Origin: Allomyces arbusculus
Lineage: Eukaryota > Blastocladiomycota > Blastocladiomycetes > Blastocladiales > Blastocladiaceae
Direction of reading: 5' to 3'
DNA length: 64,000 nucleotides
NCBI GenBank assembly: GCA_027604705.1
Contig: JADHYV010000018.1
Span: 248,001-312,000, forward strand
Under the pieces are notes generated by a model that was given only the letters and a program-made list of their open reading frames with translations, searched no databases and was not told the origin of the DNA. The translations under genes were made by a program, and so were the position numbers. This document shows positions 10,484 through 21,282 of the stretch, piece after piece; position 1 is the first letter of the stretch, and the number at the start of each line of letters is the position of its first letter.

Positions 10484-13400
10484 ATGTCGCCATCCGCGTC
10501 GACCACGCCCCTCGCGACGCTCGCGTGGACCGTCGACGAATGGCGCGCGTCGGCCGTCTCTGCCGTGCGCGACAAGGACCCCGACCGGCACCTGAGCTTG
10601 CTCACGGCGCTCGCCGCGTCGCTCACGACTGCGCCCGCGAACCCGGTCTGGATCCACGTCCCGACCCGCGAGGACGTCGCTGCGCAATGGCACGCCGCGC
10701 TCAAGCAACTTGCCAGCATCGACGCGGCGCCGGTGCTGTTTGGCGTGCCCGTCGCCGTCAAGGACAACATCGACGTCGCCGGGATGCCAACGACCGCGGC
10801 GTGCAAAGGGTTCCGGTACCTGCCCACGTCGCATGCGGGCACCGTCGAGCAGCTCGTCGGTCACGGCGCGATCATTGTCGGCAAGACGAACCTCGACCAG
10901 TTTGCGACGGGCCTCGTTGGCACGCGGTCGCCATCGTACGGCGCCGTGCCCAACGCGTTCGGCACCTCGTCCAAACTACCAACGCGCATTTCCGGCGGGT
11001 CCTCGTCGGGCTCCGCCGTGGCCGTCGCGCACGGCCTGGTACCGCTGTCGCTGGGCACCGACACGGCTGGGTCCGGTCGCGTGCCTGCCGGGTTCAACAA
11101 CCTCATTGGGCTCAAGCCGACCAAGGGCCTGTTCTCGACGCGCGGCGTCGTGCCCGCCTGCCGCACGCTCGACTGTGTCTCGGTGTTCGCCATGACGTTG
11201 CACGACGCAAACACGGCACTGAACGTGCTCGCGCAGTACGACGGCGCGGACCCGTACGCGCGGCGCGCGTCATGGGCACCTGCGACGGCGAAAGCCAAAG
11301 TGCGGATCGCAGTGCCCAAGGAGCCAGTGTTTGCGTCGCCGCCGTCGACGCTCGAGGGTGGGGCACTGTATCGTGCAATGTATGACCGCGCGTGCCGCGA
11401 ATTGGCGAAGGTGTGTGGGGCTGAGATTGTGCAGGTGGATTTCACGCCGTTGCATGACCTGGCGGCGTGTTTGTATGAAGGCACGTGGGTCGCGGAGCGG
11501 TGGGCGGCGGTCGGCGAGTATGTCGAGAAGAAGGGGGAGGACATGGATCCGACGGTGCTCAAGGTACGTCCCTTTTCCCGTGCTCTTGTTGCGCACAAGG
11601 CGGAAGACTGACCGTGAGCTCAATCCACGACTAGATCGTGCGCGGCGCCCAGAAATTCTCGGCTTCTGACGCGTTCACCTACGAGTACAAGGCTGCAGCG
11701 CTGCGGCGCACAATTACCGACGCGTTCTCTGCATTCGATGCCGTGCTCGTGCCCACGACGCCGATGCCGCCGCCGACCATGGGCGATATCGCCGCCGACC
11801 CGGTTGGGATCAACTCTCAGCTCGGCACTTACACCAATTTCGTGAACCTGGCCGACTGGTGCGGACTCGCAATTCCGGGCGGGTTCTGCGCGGGCCACGA
11901 GCCCGGGGTCGAGGGCAAGGCTGTGTTGCCGTTTGGATTGACACTGCTCGCGCCGGCATTCCACGATAAGAAGTTGCTGACGTTGGCGAGTCAATGGCTG
12001 CAGGCGCTCAACGATGGTACGCGTGCTCTGTCAACTGCTGATCGGTTTGCGCGGATGCTAACAACAGAAACTCGACGTGGGTAGGCCACCGCCTCCTGGG
12101 CGCGACGACGCGCACGGCGACGCCGGAGCTCGACCAAGTGACCGACATCCCGTCACGTCCACCCCCACTCGGCGCGCCGATCCCACCCGCGACCGTGCGT
12201 CTCGCCGTCGTCGGCGCGCACCTCGCGGGCATGCCCCTGCACCACGAGCTCGAGCGTGTGCACGCGCAGTTCGTCGCCAAAACGCGCACCGCGCCCTGTT
12301 ACAAGCTCTACGCGCTGGCCGGGACCAAACCGGCCAAACCCGGTCTCTTCCGCGTGACTGACGGCACTGGTGCCGCGATCCGAATCGAAGTCTACGACAT
12401 TCCCGTCGCTGAATTCGGACACTTTATGCTCGGCGTCCCGCCGCCGCTCGGGATCGGGTCGGTCGAGTGCGACGGGGGCCACTGGGTGAAGAGTTTCATC
12501 TGCGAACCGTTTGCACTCGACGGCGCGACCGACGTGACGGCATATGGCGGATGGCGCGCGTACCTCGCCTCGCTCGGGGTCGTGGCCCCCTCGGCGGTGC
12601 CGCTGTTCCGCACCGTGCTCGTCGCGAACCGCGGCGAGATTGCCGTGCGCGCGATCAAGACGTTCCGGAAACTCGGGATCAAGTCGGTCGCCGTGTATTC
12701 GGACGTGGACCGGTACGCGCCGCATGTGGTCGACGCGGACGTGGCCGTGCACTTGCCCGGCACCGCGGCGAAAGACACGTACCTGAGCATTCCGGCCCTG
12801 ATCGACGCCGCGCGAAAGTCGGGTGCCGAGGCCGTCTTCCCGGGCTACGGATTCGTTTCCGAATCGCCCGAGTTTGTCGACGCGTGCGACGCTGCCGGGA
12901 TTGCGTTTATCGGCCCGACGGCCGCGCAGATGCGCGCGTTTGCGCACAAGCATACGGCGCGCGAGCTCGCGCAGCGCGCCGAGGTCCCGCTCGTGCCGGG
13001 TTCCGCTCTGCTGTCGAACTTGTCCGAGGCACTGCGCGTCGCGTCGTTCATTGGGTATCCGGTCATGCTCAAGAGCACGGCGGGTGGCGGCGGGATCGGG
13101 CTGCAGCGGTGCAACAAGGTAGACGAGTTACGCGACGCGTTCGATAAGGTGAAGCGGCTCGGCGAGGCGTATTTCGGCAATGCGGGCGTGTTTCTCGAAA
13201 AGTGTATTGCCAACGCGCGGCACATCGAGGTGCAGATTATTGGTGACGGACGCGGCCACGTGCTTACGCTAGCCGAGCGTGACTGCTCCCTGCAGCGCCG
13301 CCACCAAAAGGTCGTCGAGGAAGCGCCGGCGCCGCAGTTGGCCAGGGCGACGCGGCGCGCGCTCGCACAGTGTGCGGCGAGTTTGGCGGCGGCCGTCAAG

Positions 13401-16400
13401 TACCGCGGCGTGGGCACGGTCGAATTTATCTACGACGTGAACACGGACAAGTTCTACTTCCTCGAGGTCAACGCGCGACTGCAGGTCGAGCATCCCGTCA
13501 CCGAAGCGATTGTCGGCGTTGATCTCGTTGAGTGGATGACTCGCATTGCCGCGGGCGACGATATGGAGGCCGCGTTTGATGTGGTCCGCGCACACTTGGG
13601 AGAGTCGGCCGCGTTTGCGATGCCGAACGGTACAGTCGCTGTGATCAGCACTGCGGCAGCGGCATGCAATGGCGCTGAGGTTGGGCCCAAGGGCGCGGCG
13701 ATCGAGGTGCGCGTCTACGCCGAAGACCCGGCACACGAGTTTCGCCCGAGTCCCGGCAAAATCACGCAAGTGCAGTGGCCCGCTCACGGCGACCAGGACG
13801 CACACGTGCGCATTGATACGTGGATTGCCGCGGGCACCGAGGTCTCGCCGCACTACGACCCGATGCTCGCCAAAATCATCGTGCACGGCACTGACCGCTC
13901 TGACGCGCTGCGCCGCATGCTCGCGGCGCTCGATCAGACCCATGTCGAGGGGGTCACGACCAACATCGATTACCTGCGTGCTGTCGTCGTATCGGACATG
14001 TTCCGCGACGCGAGTTTCACGACGCACTCGCTTGATTCGTTCAGTTACGTGTTTCCGGGTATCGAGGTCCTGAGCCCGGGTACGAGCACGACGATCCAGG
14101 ATTTCCCGGGCCGGGTCGGGTACTGGGCGGTCGGCGTGCCGCCGTCGGGGCCGATGGACGCGTACGCGCACCGTATGGCGAATGCGGCCGTTGGAAACAG
14201 AGCGGGCGCGCCGGCGCTCGAGTGCACGCTGCAGGGCCCGACGCTGAAGTTTGGTGTCGCCGTGACCGTGGCCGTGACGGGTGCGCCAGTCCGCGTGACC
14301 GTCGACAAGCAGGACGTGCCGATGTGGACGCCCATCACGCTCGAGGCCGGGCAGGTCTTGACCGTTGGCGTTCCTGCGTCGGGCGGGTGCCGCACGTACA
14401 TGGCCGTGCGCGGCGGAATCCACGCGATGCCGGTCCTCGGATCGGCGGCGACGTTTGCGCTCGCTGAAACGGGCGGGTATCAAGGCCGTGTACTGCGCGC
14501 TGGCGACTTGCTCGTGCTCGAGTCCGATGACGCGAGTACGCCCGACTCGTGGATTGACCGCGACCCAGAGGCGATTCACGCCGACGCGATCCCGAGCTAC
14601 ACTCCCGCGAACGGCGTCTGGCAGCTGGCCGTCATAGTCGGCCCGCACGCCGCACCCGACTACCTGACGCCCAAGGGACTCGACGCGTTCCTGGCCTCCG
14701 AATTCACGGTCGGGCACAATGCCAACCGGCTCGGCGTGCGTCTGTCGGGCCCGAAACCCGACTGGGCGCGGACGGATGGCGGCGAGGCTGGGCTGCACCC
14801 GTCGAACGTGCTCGACTGTCCCTACGCGATTGGTTCGGTGAACCTGACGGGCGACTTCCCGACAATTTTGACGCAGGATGGGCCGTCTCTTGGCGGGTTC
14901 GTGTGTCCCGTGACGATTGTCCAGGCCGATTTGTGGAAGGTCGGCCAGCTGCGGCCGGGCGACAAGTTGAGGTTCAAGCTAGTCTCGTTTGACCAGGCGA
15001 TTGCGCTACAGCACGCGCACGACACGGCAGTCGATGCGCGCGAGCGGCCGGCCGCGTCCAAGTACCTGTTCGCCGACGAGATGTGGGAGGCGCAGAACAA
15101 GGACGAGGACGTCAGCAAGGACCCAGTCGTCTGGCAACGTCCCGCACGAGGCGCCACGCACCCGCGCACCGTGTGCCGGCAAGCGGGAGACCGCGCGCTG
15201 CTGCTCGAGTACGGCGAGGACAAGTTGGACCTGGCATTGCGGTTCCGCGTGCAGGCGCTGATTGATGCGCTGATGGCGTCGCCGCTCGCGCACACGCACG
15301 GCGGGCCCATCACTGAGCTGATTCCGGGCGTGCGGTCGCTGCAGATTCTGTTCAACGGCCACGCGATGCCGCAACGCGACTTGGTCGCGCACGTTGCTGC
15401 GGTCGAGGCCGCGCTCGAGCCCGTGACCTCGGTCCCGTCCCGGATCGTGCACTTGCCACTGGCATTTGACGATGAGTCGTGCAAGCAGGCGGTCGCGCGG
15501 TACGCGCAGACAGTGCGCGCGACGGCGCCGTGGTTGCCGGACAATGTCGAGTTTCTGCGCCGCATCAACGGGCTCAAGTCGCGCGACCAGGTGGAGCAAA
15601 CCGTGTTTGACGCGACCTACATGGTTCTCGGGCTCGGCGACGTGTACTATGGCGCGCCGTGCGCGGTCCCGCTCGACCCGCGGCACCGGCTGTTGTCGAC
15701 CAAGTACAACCCGGCACGCACGTTTACGGCCGAGGGCACCGTCGGGATCGGCGGCGTGTTCATGTGCATTTACGGCATTTCGTCGCCGGGCGGGTACCAG
15801 CTGGTCGGACGCACGTTGCCAATTTGGAATACGGTGCTCGCAGCGAACCTGGACCCAGAAGACTCGAGCGCGTTTGCCGGGGAGCCCTGGTTGGTCAAGT
15901 TCTTTGACCAGGTGCGGTTCTTCAAGGTCTCGGGCGAGGAATTGGCACGGCTGCGCGCTGATTTTGCACATGGCCGGTACGCTCCGGAGGTCGAGGAGAC
16001 GATGTTTGATTTTGCCGCGTACCAGGCGCAAATGGCAAGGGACGCCGACGCGATCAATGCGTTCCAGACCGCGCAAGCTGTCGCGTTCCGTGGCGAAGTT
16101 GCACGGTGGAGCGAGGACGACGACTTGGCTATGGCCGAGCCGGTACACGCTGCGAATGCCAAGCAGGTCGAGGTGCCGCCGGGCGGGACGGCTGTGCAGG
16201 CCGGGTTCGCAAGCCGGACGTGGAAGGTGTTGGTTGAGGTGGGCCAAGTCGTGGACGAGGGCGTGCCGGTCGTGATGGTCGAGGCCATGAAGGCCGAGCT
16301 GCCTGTGCCGGCTCCGTGCCGTGGGGTAGTCGTGGAGGTGCTGTGCGCCCCGGGCCAAGTGCTCGACCCGAGCGACGTGGTCGTTGTGCTCGGACCCGCG

Positions 16401-16412
16401 CCCGACGAGTAG
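10484..16412 (+). CDS. DUR1,2: Urea amidolyase (allophanate hydrolase fused to urea carboxylase)
   Basis: Three exons: 10484-11563, 11635-12016 and 12085-16412, giving 1929 residues. The N-terminal amidase (allophanate hydrolase) shows Lys93 (AVKDNIDVAG), the GGSSSGSAVAVA glycine-serine loop and nucleophile Ser197 (GTDTAGSGRVPAG). A C-terminal allophanate-hydrolase domain follows (KLYALAGTKPAKPGLFRV). Then come biotin carboxylase (FRTVLVANRGEIAVR, ATP-grasp, EVNARLQVEHPVTE), the KipI/KipA-like carboxyltransferase region, and a biotinyl domain with Lys1890 in VEAMKAE. It converts urea to ammonia and CO2 using ATP and biotin in the cytosol. The first in-frame ATG is used. For intron 2 the acceptor at 12083-12084 (GGGTAG) is preferred because it restores frame with a GTACGC donor and a TGCTAAC branch site. 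A 38-nt alternative (12030-12067) also keeps frame. Confidence 0.95.
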
Positions 16413-16558
16413 TGTAGATTCGCAATCAACTGCTCTCGCTCAGCCTTTTTGTCGGGCGAAGATCGCACTCACAGAGCAAGAAGAATCAGACACAAAACAT
16501 TAAATTCTACTTCGTTTTGAACAAAAGCGGGCCATACTGCAAGAACCCCTCTCGCAAC
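16413..16558. other. Shared 3' region, copied again near 32.8 kb
   Basis: Short convergent spacer between the urea amidolyase and C2 gene A. The segment from about 16435 to 16542 recurs in diverged form at about 32790-32880 (shared CTCGCTCAGCCT, AAGATCGCACTCACAGAGCA and ACAAAAGCGGGCCA). Confidence 0.7.
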
Positions 16559-17096
16559 TCAAGCGCGCGTCACGCTGATGCACAGCTCACCGGCGTAGCC
16601 GCCGCCGTTCTTTTTGCTCAGCTGCACCCACTTGTTGAATTTGCCGTTGAGCGCGTCGTTGAGCTCCTGGCGCGAAACGGTGCCCTTGCCCATCGCTGCC
16701 GAGCTGCGCTTCGGGTCCTTGTCGCAAATTTCAAACGTAATCGGGTCCATGCGCGCGTCAATAGTAAGGCGGACGTCCTGGTCGGCAAAAGTCTGGTCGG
16801 CGGCTATCGAGCACAGTCGGCTCAGGACGTGAGGCTCTGGACATGGCAGTACCGGACAGAGAATGACGATCGTACTCGCGATGAACAGGGTGTGTGACTG
16901 CAGGAAACCGGGAGCGGGGCAGCCGGGCCACGACACGCGGAGGCACGTCATGCCCCTCTGGTCGGCGCCAATGATATCGGCGAGCTTAAGGTTGGCGGCC
17001 TTGACTATGTGACACGGCAGGAGCGCATCAGTCGTGATTCCGCGAGCCAAGTATCCATGTTGCAGGACACGTACGGAGAGTGATCTGGAATGCCAT
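16559..17096 (-). CDS. Small C2-domain protein, paralogue A
   Basis: Three exons, 17075-17096, 16876-17004 and 16559-16803 (introns of 70 and 72 nt), encode 131 residues starting MAFQITL. The protein is one C2-like beta sandwich: strand 1 at residues 2-8, KAANLKLADIIGAD, then DPITFEICDKDPK with Asp residues where C2 domains bind Ca2+, then KWVQLSKKNGGGYAGELCISVT as the last strands. Paralogues B (28.1 kb) and C (29.3 kb) share the tiny first exon and its phase-1 intron. Only A has the second intron, which I inferred because removing it aligns A with B and C without a gap. It is likely to bind membranes or a protein partner. No signal peptide, no other domain. Confidence 0.75.
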
Positions 17097-17721
17097 GTCG
17101 GGTGTTGGGAGAGGAGTGAGAGAAGCGAGAAGGGGGATGCTTGCTGGGCAGCAAATGAGAGCGGGTCGTGCCGTGCTCTTATAACCTGCTGATGCGGTGA
17201 GCGCGAGCGTCATGGTTTCTGGGTGAAGAGTACAGAGGTGACGGCGAAGTCGCCTTGCTCAGCACATCAGGCTGGAGATGATTGACAGCGAAGTCGCGCT
17301 TTGTTCAGCGCGTGTTCAACGCATCAGGCTGGTGCTTCGCCAGCGCGCGCCCCAGGGAACAACGCCTGTCAAAGCCCCGCTTTCTCGCAAACAATGGACA
17401 AACACCACCGCCCAATCAAGGGCGAAGGAAACACCCTTCCACTCCGACCGCACAACGTTTTCTGAACAGAAAAATACTGCGTCAAATTGGCGACTGTGCC
17501 ACGTTCCATAGGCGAACATTCCTCTGCAAACCAAAAACGTAAGCTGGCAAAGGCCAAGTGGGAGGGGCTTCTCATCCTGCAAGGATCAATGTGTTGAGGC
17601 AGAGCATGGGAGGTAAAACGGTGGGAGATTAATTTGTCACAGACATGACTGTTGTTCTATATAGAAATCAGAATCAAAGCACGAGGACGACTGGCCACAA
17701 TCTGTTGCATGCCACGCATCA
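17097..17721. other. Promoter of C2 gene A and left edge of the island
   Basis: A TATA-like TTATAAGA (minus strand, 17177-17184) lies about 80 bp upstream of the C2-A start. At 17238-17335 an imperfect tandem duplication (GCGAAGTCGC and CATCAGGCTGG in each copy) follows. GC content drops visibly after about 17.4 kb. No gene seen. Confidence 0.4.
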
Positions 17722-18110
17722 CACCATGGACAATGTATTACATACATATGAGGATCAGCAACCATAACAGGATGGGGTCCTGTGAATGTGCAATTGAGCA
17801 GAACCACACAAACAAAAGGGACTGCCTAATGGGAGTCTTATGGATGGGTGGGTGGGTGATGATGGAGAAAATGGCAGGAAATTTTTTGGCGAACAGGGGG
17901 AGAGTGAGAGGAGAGTGAAAATTCAATCAACCAAGTGAACCAACACACAGGCACATGCAACCATGCACCTGTGCCCATTGCACTTGCACCATCAAGTCAC
18001 AAATCCCTTTATGCAACCCAAACAGTGCTTGTCCAAACGTGGGGGGCACCGCCACAAATGATAGCCAGTAGGCCATTGGCAGAGAATCCCCAAGATGGGG
18101 CATAGTGGGT
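17722..18110 (-). repeat. Dispersed repeat, left inverted copy
   Basis: Read on the minus strand, this stretch matches 27515-27865 on the plus strand over some 350 bp. Shared blocks include AAGGGATTTGTGACTTGA, GTGCATGGTTGCATG, GTGTGTTGGTTC, CATCACCCACCCACC and CATTAGGCAGTCCCTTTTG. The two copies differ by scattered substitutions and small gaps, so they are old. They lie in inverted orientation near the two ends of the accessory island. Confidence 0.8.
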
Positions 18111-18598
18111 GGGAACTTGCAGATGCAATGAGAACAGCACACACGCGCCTGGCAACAGCGTGCAGGAGCAGTAGCACCATGGAAAATCAATAAAATCCAT
18201 GACGGAATACAAGCAAGCTGCTGGTCAGTTGCATGCACTTGATGCTGACCATGAGCAACTGTTTGTTGGTTGGCCTGAGCATGCTGTTGGTTGGTGTGTC
18301 TGTTGGTTGGTGTGTCTGTTGGTTGGTGCTTGGGCGACAAGTCCACCACCTAACCGCCATTGCTCAAGCACGACCACCATCCAAACACCATCTCGGGCAC
18401 ACTTGCCGCTGCAGCCAAGTCAATAAGGCGCGCACCAAGTCCAGCCGACCCTCTGGCTCAACCACGACCAACACCATCTACACCACCACAACCACCATGC
18501 CCACTTGTACCAACACTGCACTTGTCGTGTCCAAGGACCTGCTCTCGCGCGTAGTGCGCATGCGTGCGTACCAGGTTTTCCAAGACGACAAGATGCAG
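18111..18598. other. Low-complexity stretch with a GTTGGTTG tandem repeat and an interrupted short frame
   Basis: A 16-bp unit (TGTTGGTTGGTGTGTC) is repeated from about 18285 to 18335. From 18496 a short plus-strand frame starts with ATG (MPTCTNTALVVSKDLL) and looks coding for about 35 codons, then runs into the palindrome at 18599. This could be the 5' stub of a gene cut by the insertion, or chance. Confidence 0.3.
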
Positions 18599-18624
18599 TG
18601 CCGGATTCCATATGGAATCCGGCA
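18599..18624. repeat. Perfect 26-bp palindrome
   Basis: TGCCGGATTCCATATGGAATCCGGCA minus its ends: each arm reads TGCCGGATTCCAT and the second arm is its exact reverse complement, with no loop. It stands at the left end of a run of GGATTC-containing sequence and could be a transposon end or a hairpin-forming junction. Confidence 0.9.
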
Positions 18625-18660
18625 TTATTCGGTTTAGGAATCCGTACATTTTAGGGTTTT

Positions 18661-18700
18661 TTAAAGGATTTCTAAGCGGATTAAAGGATTTCTAAGCGGA
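18661..18700. repeat. Perfect 20-bp tandem repeat (two units)
   Basis: TTAAAGGATTTCTAAGCGGA occurs twice head to tail at 18661-18680 and 18681-18700, followed by a degenerate third (GACGGATTCCTGAAGCGG). The GGATT core resembles the arms of the adjacent palindrome. Confidence 0.85.
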
Positions 18701-18764
18701 TTGACGGATTCCTGAAGCGGTAATTCGGAACATTTTAAGCCGCTATAGAGGGATTACTGCCAAT

Positions 18765-19060
18765 TTGAAGGATTCCCACGCGGGTAAGGGAGCCCCAAAC
18801 AGGCGACCAGGTTTTCGGGCATGTCAGGGCGCCCTATCCGAGAAGCCTTTTGCCACCCCAGGCACGTAGGGTTAATTGAAGGATTCCTACGCGCGGAAGG
18901 GAGCCCCGAAGGGGCGACCGGGCCCATGGCCAGGTTATGGGTACCGCTCTGCATGTCAAGGCTCTCTATCTGCGGGCCCATTTGCCACCCCGGGCATGTA
19001 ATTGAAGGATTCCTGCGCACGGAAGGGAGCCCCGAAGGGGCGACTGGGGCTCACGTAACT
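18765..19060. repeat. Three tandem copies of a ~110-126 bp repeat
   Basis: Copies start at 18765, 18876 and 19002, each with TTGAAGGATTCC, then ACGCG..GGAAGGGAGCCCC and a GGGGCGAC core. Copies 1 and 2 go on to a GCATGTCA and TTTTGCCACCCC segment. The third is truncated by the adjoining recombinase remnant. The family is otherwise unknown to me. Confidence 0.75.
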
Positions 19061-19088
19061 GGGAAGATTATTTATTGAGACGGCGACG

Positions 19089-19960
19089 TCAGGCAGCAAG
19101 AAGACCATGGATACTCGCCACAAGGTCGGAGATCACGTCCTCAAACCCGCTGCCCGGCTCGGCAGCCTTGATGATCTGGTCGCAGCGGCGCGTGATGATC
19201 ATCTTGGCCGCCTCGGAGAGTGGGCACAGGCTGGCCGGACCAGGCTGCCCTGCGAATTGGCTGAGCTTGGCCACGAAAGTGCGGAACAGCGGCTCGGTCT
19301 CGGTGCCGTCCTCGATTGACTCCTTGATCATGATGCACGCGTACGTGTGAGGCTTGGCGAACGTGACGCCAACAGGGGGCGCCTGGACCACGTCGGCGCT
19401 GCCGGCCAGGACTTGGACCATGGGCGCCTCCTGGACCACGTCGGCACTGCCAGCCGGGACGTCTTCCATGAGCGCATCGGTGTCGCCTGGCGCGATCTCG
19501 TCCATGTCCACATCCTGGATCATGTCAGCGCTGCCAGCCGAGACTTCTGCGATGTCCGCATCCTGGACCACGTTGGCGCCACTGGCCGCCGGTGCACTGG
19601 TACCCGTGCCCTTGTTGTAATACGTGAGCACCGTCTTCAGCGTATGGCCATGCTCATGGGCGTACTGGCTCCAGAGCTGCTCCTATTCCAGGACCGGGAG
19701 ACCCTTGATTGACTGCCGAAAGCGGTCTCGGATGAGGCGCGGAGCTTTTGAACGCCGATCCCCGAGTGGCCAATGGCCTTCATCCATTTCATGAGGTTCG
19801 CGGTGAAGCAGCCGGCAAGTTTTGCTGCGGTCGGGGCTGGTTTTATGTGGAACAGGTACGTTCGGTTGGGGTACTGGCGCATGAAGCCGGCCAGCGCCAC
19901 CTGCTCGGCGTAGGTCATGGTGTACGACTTGCGCACGCCCTTGTAATACTCATGCGCCTG
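19089..19960 (-). mobile_element. Decayed tyrosine-recombinase element, catalytic end (fossil)
   Basis: A minus-strand remnant of a tyrosine recombinase: an LRASSET-type arginine segment followed by the HGHTLKTVLTYY signature that carries the conserved His and the nucleophile Tyr. Downstream is an acidic tail with imperfect repeats of a SADVVQ-containing unit, then about 70 residues without recognised domain. The family could be Crypton-like or a virus-like element's recombinase; I cannot decide from one domain. It is broken, in at least two places, and no start codon or intact ends are visible. It abuts a leucine-rich-repeat remnant on its upstream side. Likely old but not ancient, since long frames persist. 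Confidence 0.55.
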
Positions 19961-21150
19961 TTGCCCGGCAGGTCGAGAGCGCGCAGACGCGGCGGCCTCT
20001 TGGCTGCAGGTGGCACGAAACGCACGTGATTGTCGCTGACCGCCAGCTGCTGGAGCATGAACGTGGGCCAGGCCCCCAGGAAGTCGGCCAGCTCGAGATT
20101 GGTGAAGTGACTGTAGCATATCGTCAAGGCTGACAGGCGCGATGGCATGTGTCGCGCAGATATTCCATGTCAGATCATCCTTTCACAGTCAAGGCAAGAG
20201 TTTCTGTCAAAATTTTTCAAATCTCTATGCGCGTACATGACACAGCATCAACATAAAAGCATCTGGCAGGCGGACCTCGCGCCTATGAATGATTCATTAA
20301 CGCGCTTTGTCTCATTGTGCCCAGCCCTTGGCTCTGCACGTGACGAGAGGAAGAGCTCATTCCTGTCCGCTCTAATGAAGACGCTTCTGATCTCGGAAAT
20401 TATGTTTTGATCGCTTTGAAGCGGGAGATCCCTTCCATCTGCTCGTTCATTCGCAAAGAATACCAATTTAAGACTCAAAGTGAGCTTTGGTCAGAGCCTC
20501 GCCAGCCACGGATTCAACACAAAGCTGGATTCACGTCCAGCGATAGCAGGGTCAGCCACGGCAGCGCTAGTGCAATGAGAGAGGCCTGGTCCACGCCCAG
20601 TTCAGAGTTTCTCTGCAGGTCAAGCATCGCAAGACCAGGAGGGAAGTACGGTAATTGCAGAAAATGATACCGTAGTTGCAGCCAACTGGGACGCCAAGAC
20701 TCCAACCCAGCAGCCTAAGAACCCTGAGAGGCAATTTGGAACGAGGCAGTATCGTGTTGTGTGTCGAAAACGTCAATTCCTCCTCGATGAGCGTGTGGTC
20801 TGGATCGATGGTCATCAAATAGAGCGCAGTTACTATAGGTACTGACCTATAATTGTTCCAACCAGCAAGTGAAAGCTCCGGGAGGCCATGTGAGGTTTGA
20901 AAAGAGGGAATAGCTACGACACAGAGACCGACCGCTAACAGGAATAGGCCGCTCACATGCTGTCCCTGGATGGCTGCAGGACAGCGTCGCCAGCTGGACA
21001 TGGTTACGACCGTCCACTGTCCCAAATTTAACTGTCCTCGAAAATTGAGTGACAGAGAATTCCCGTTTTGGTACGCATCGAGGTGTATCGGCAGGAGAAT
21101 TGAGTAAGCCGTTGAAATAATAGAGGTAAAAAAAAGCAAAAAGAAACACT
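19961..21150 (-). pseudogene. Leucine-rich-repeat gene remnant
   Basis: Minus-strand segments in several frames have leucine-rich-repeat spacing: LPELSLAGWNN near 20.85 kb, LAMLDLQRNSELGVDQASL and LPWLTLLSLDVNP at 20514-20705, and LSALTICYSHFTNLELADFL with LQQLAVSDN at 19990-20148. Introns could explain some frame changes, but I could not build a complete gene. The last repeat runs straight into the recombinase remnant. It is best read as a truncated LRR gene; a functional multi-exon gene is possible. The stretch 20160-20510 shows nothing. Confidence 0.4.
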
Positions 21151-21282
21151 CATTGTTGAGAGGCGTGATAATGAAATACTTACGTTGAGAGACCTTATGA
21201 GAATTGGGTGAGGCAATGAAAACTGTCTACATGGATGACATCAACAAAGCTGAACCCAGGCAACAAGCGCGAGACCCTGGAA

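Noticed and set aside
13269-16358. Two long minus-strand frames of 509 and 450 residues
   Set aside because: Antisense shadows of the urea amidolyase carboxylase region.
18233-18637. 134-residue frame with hydrophobic start
   Set aside because: Its first half is the GTTGGTTG tandem repeat and the rest is Thr-rich low complexity; only the short stub from 18496 might be real.
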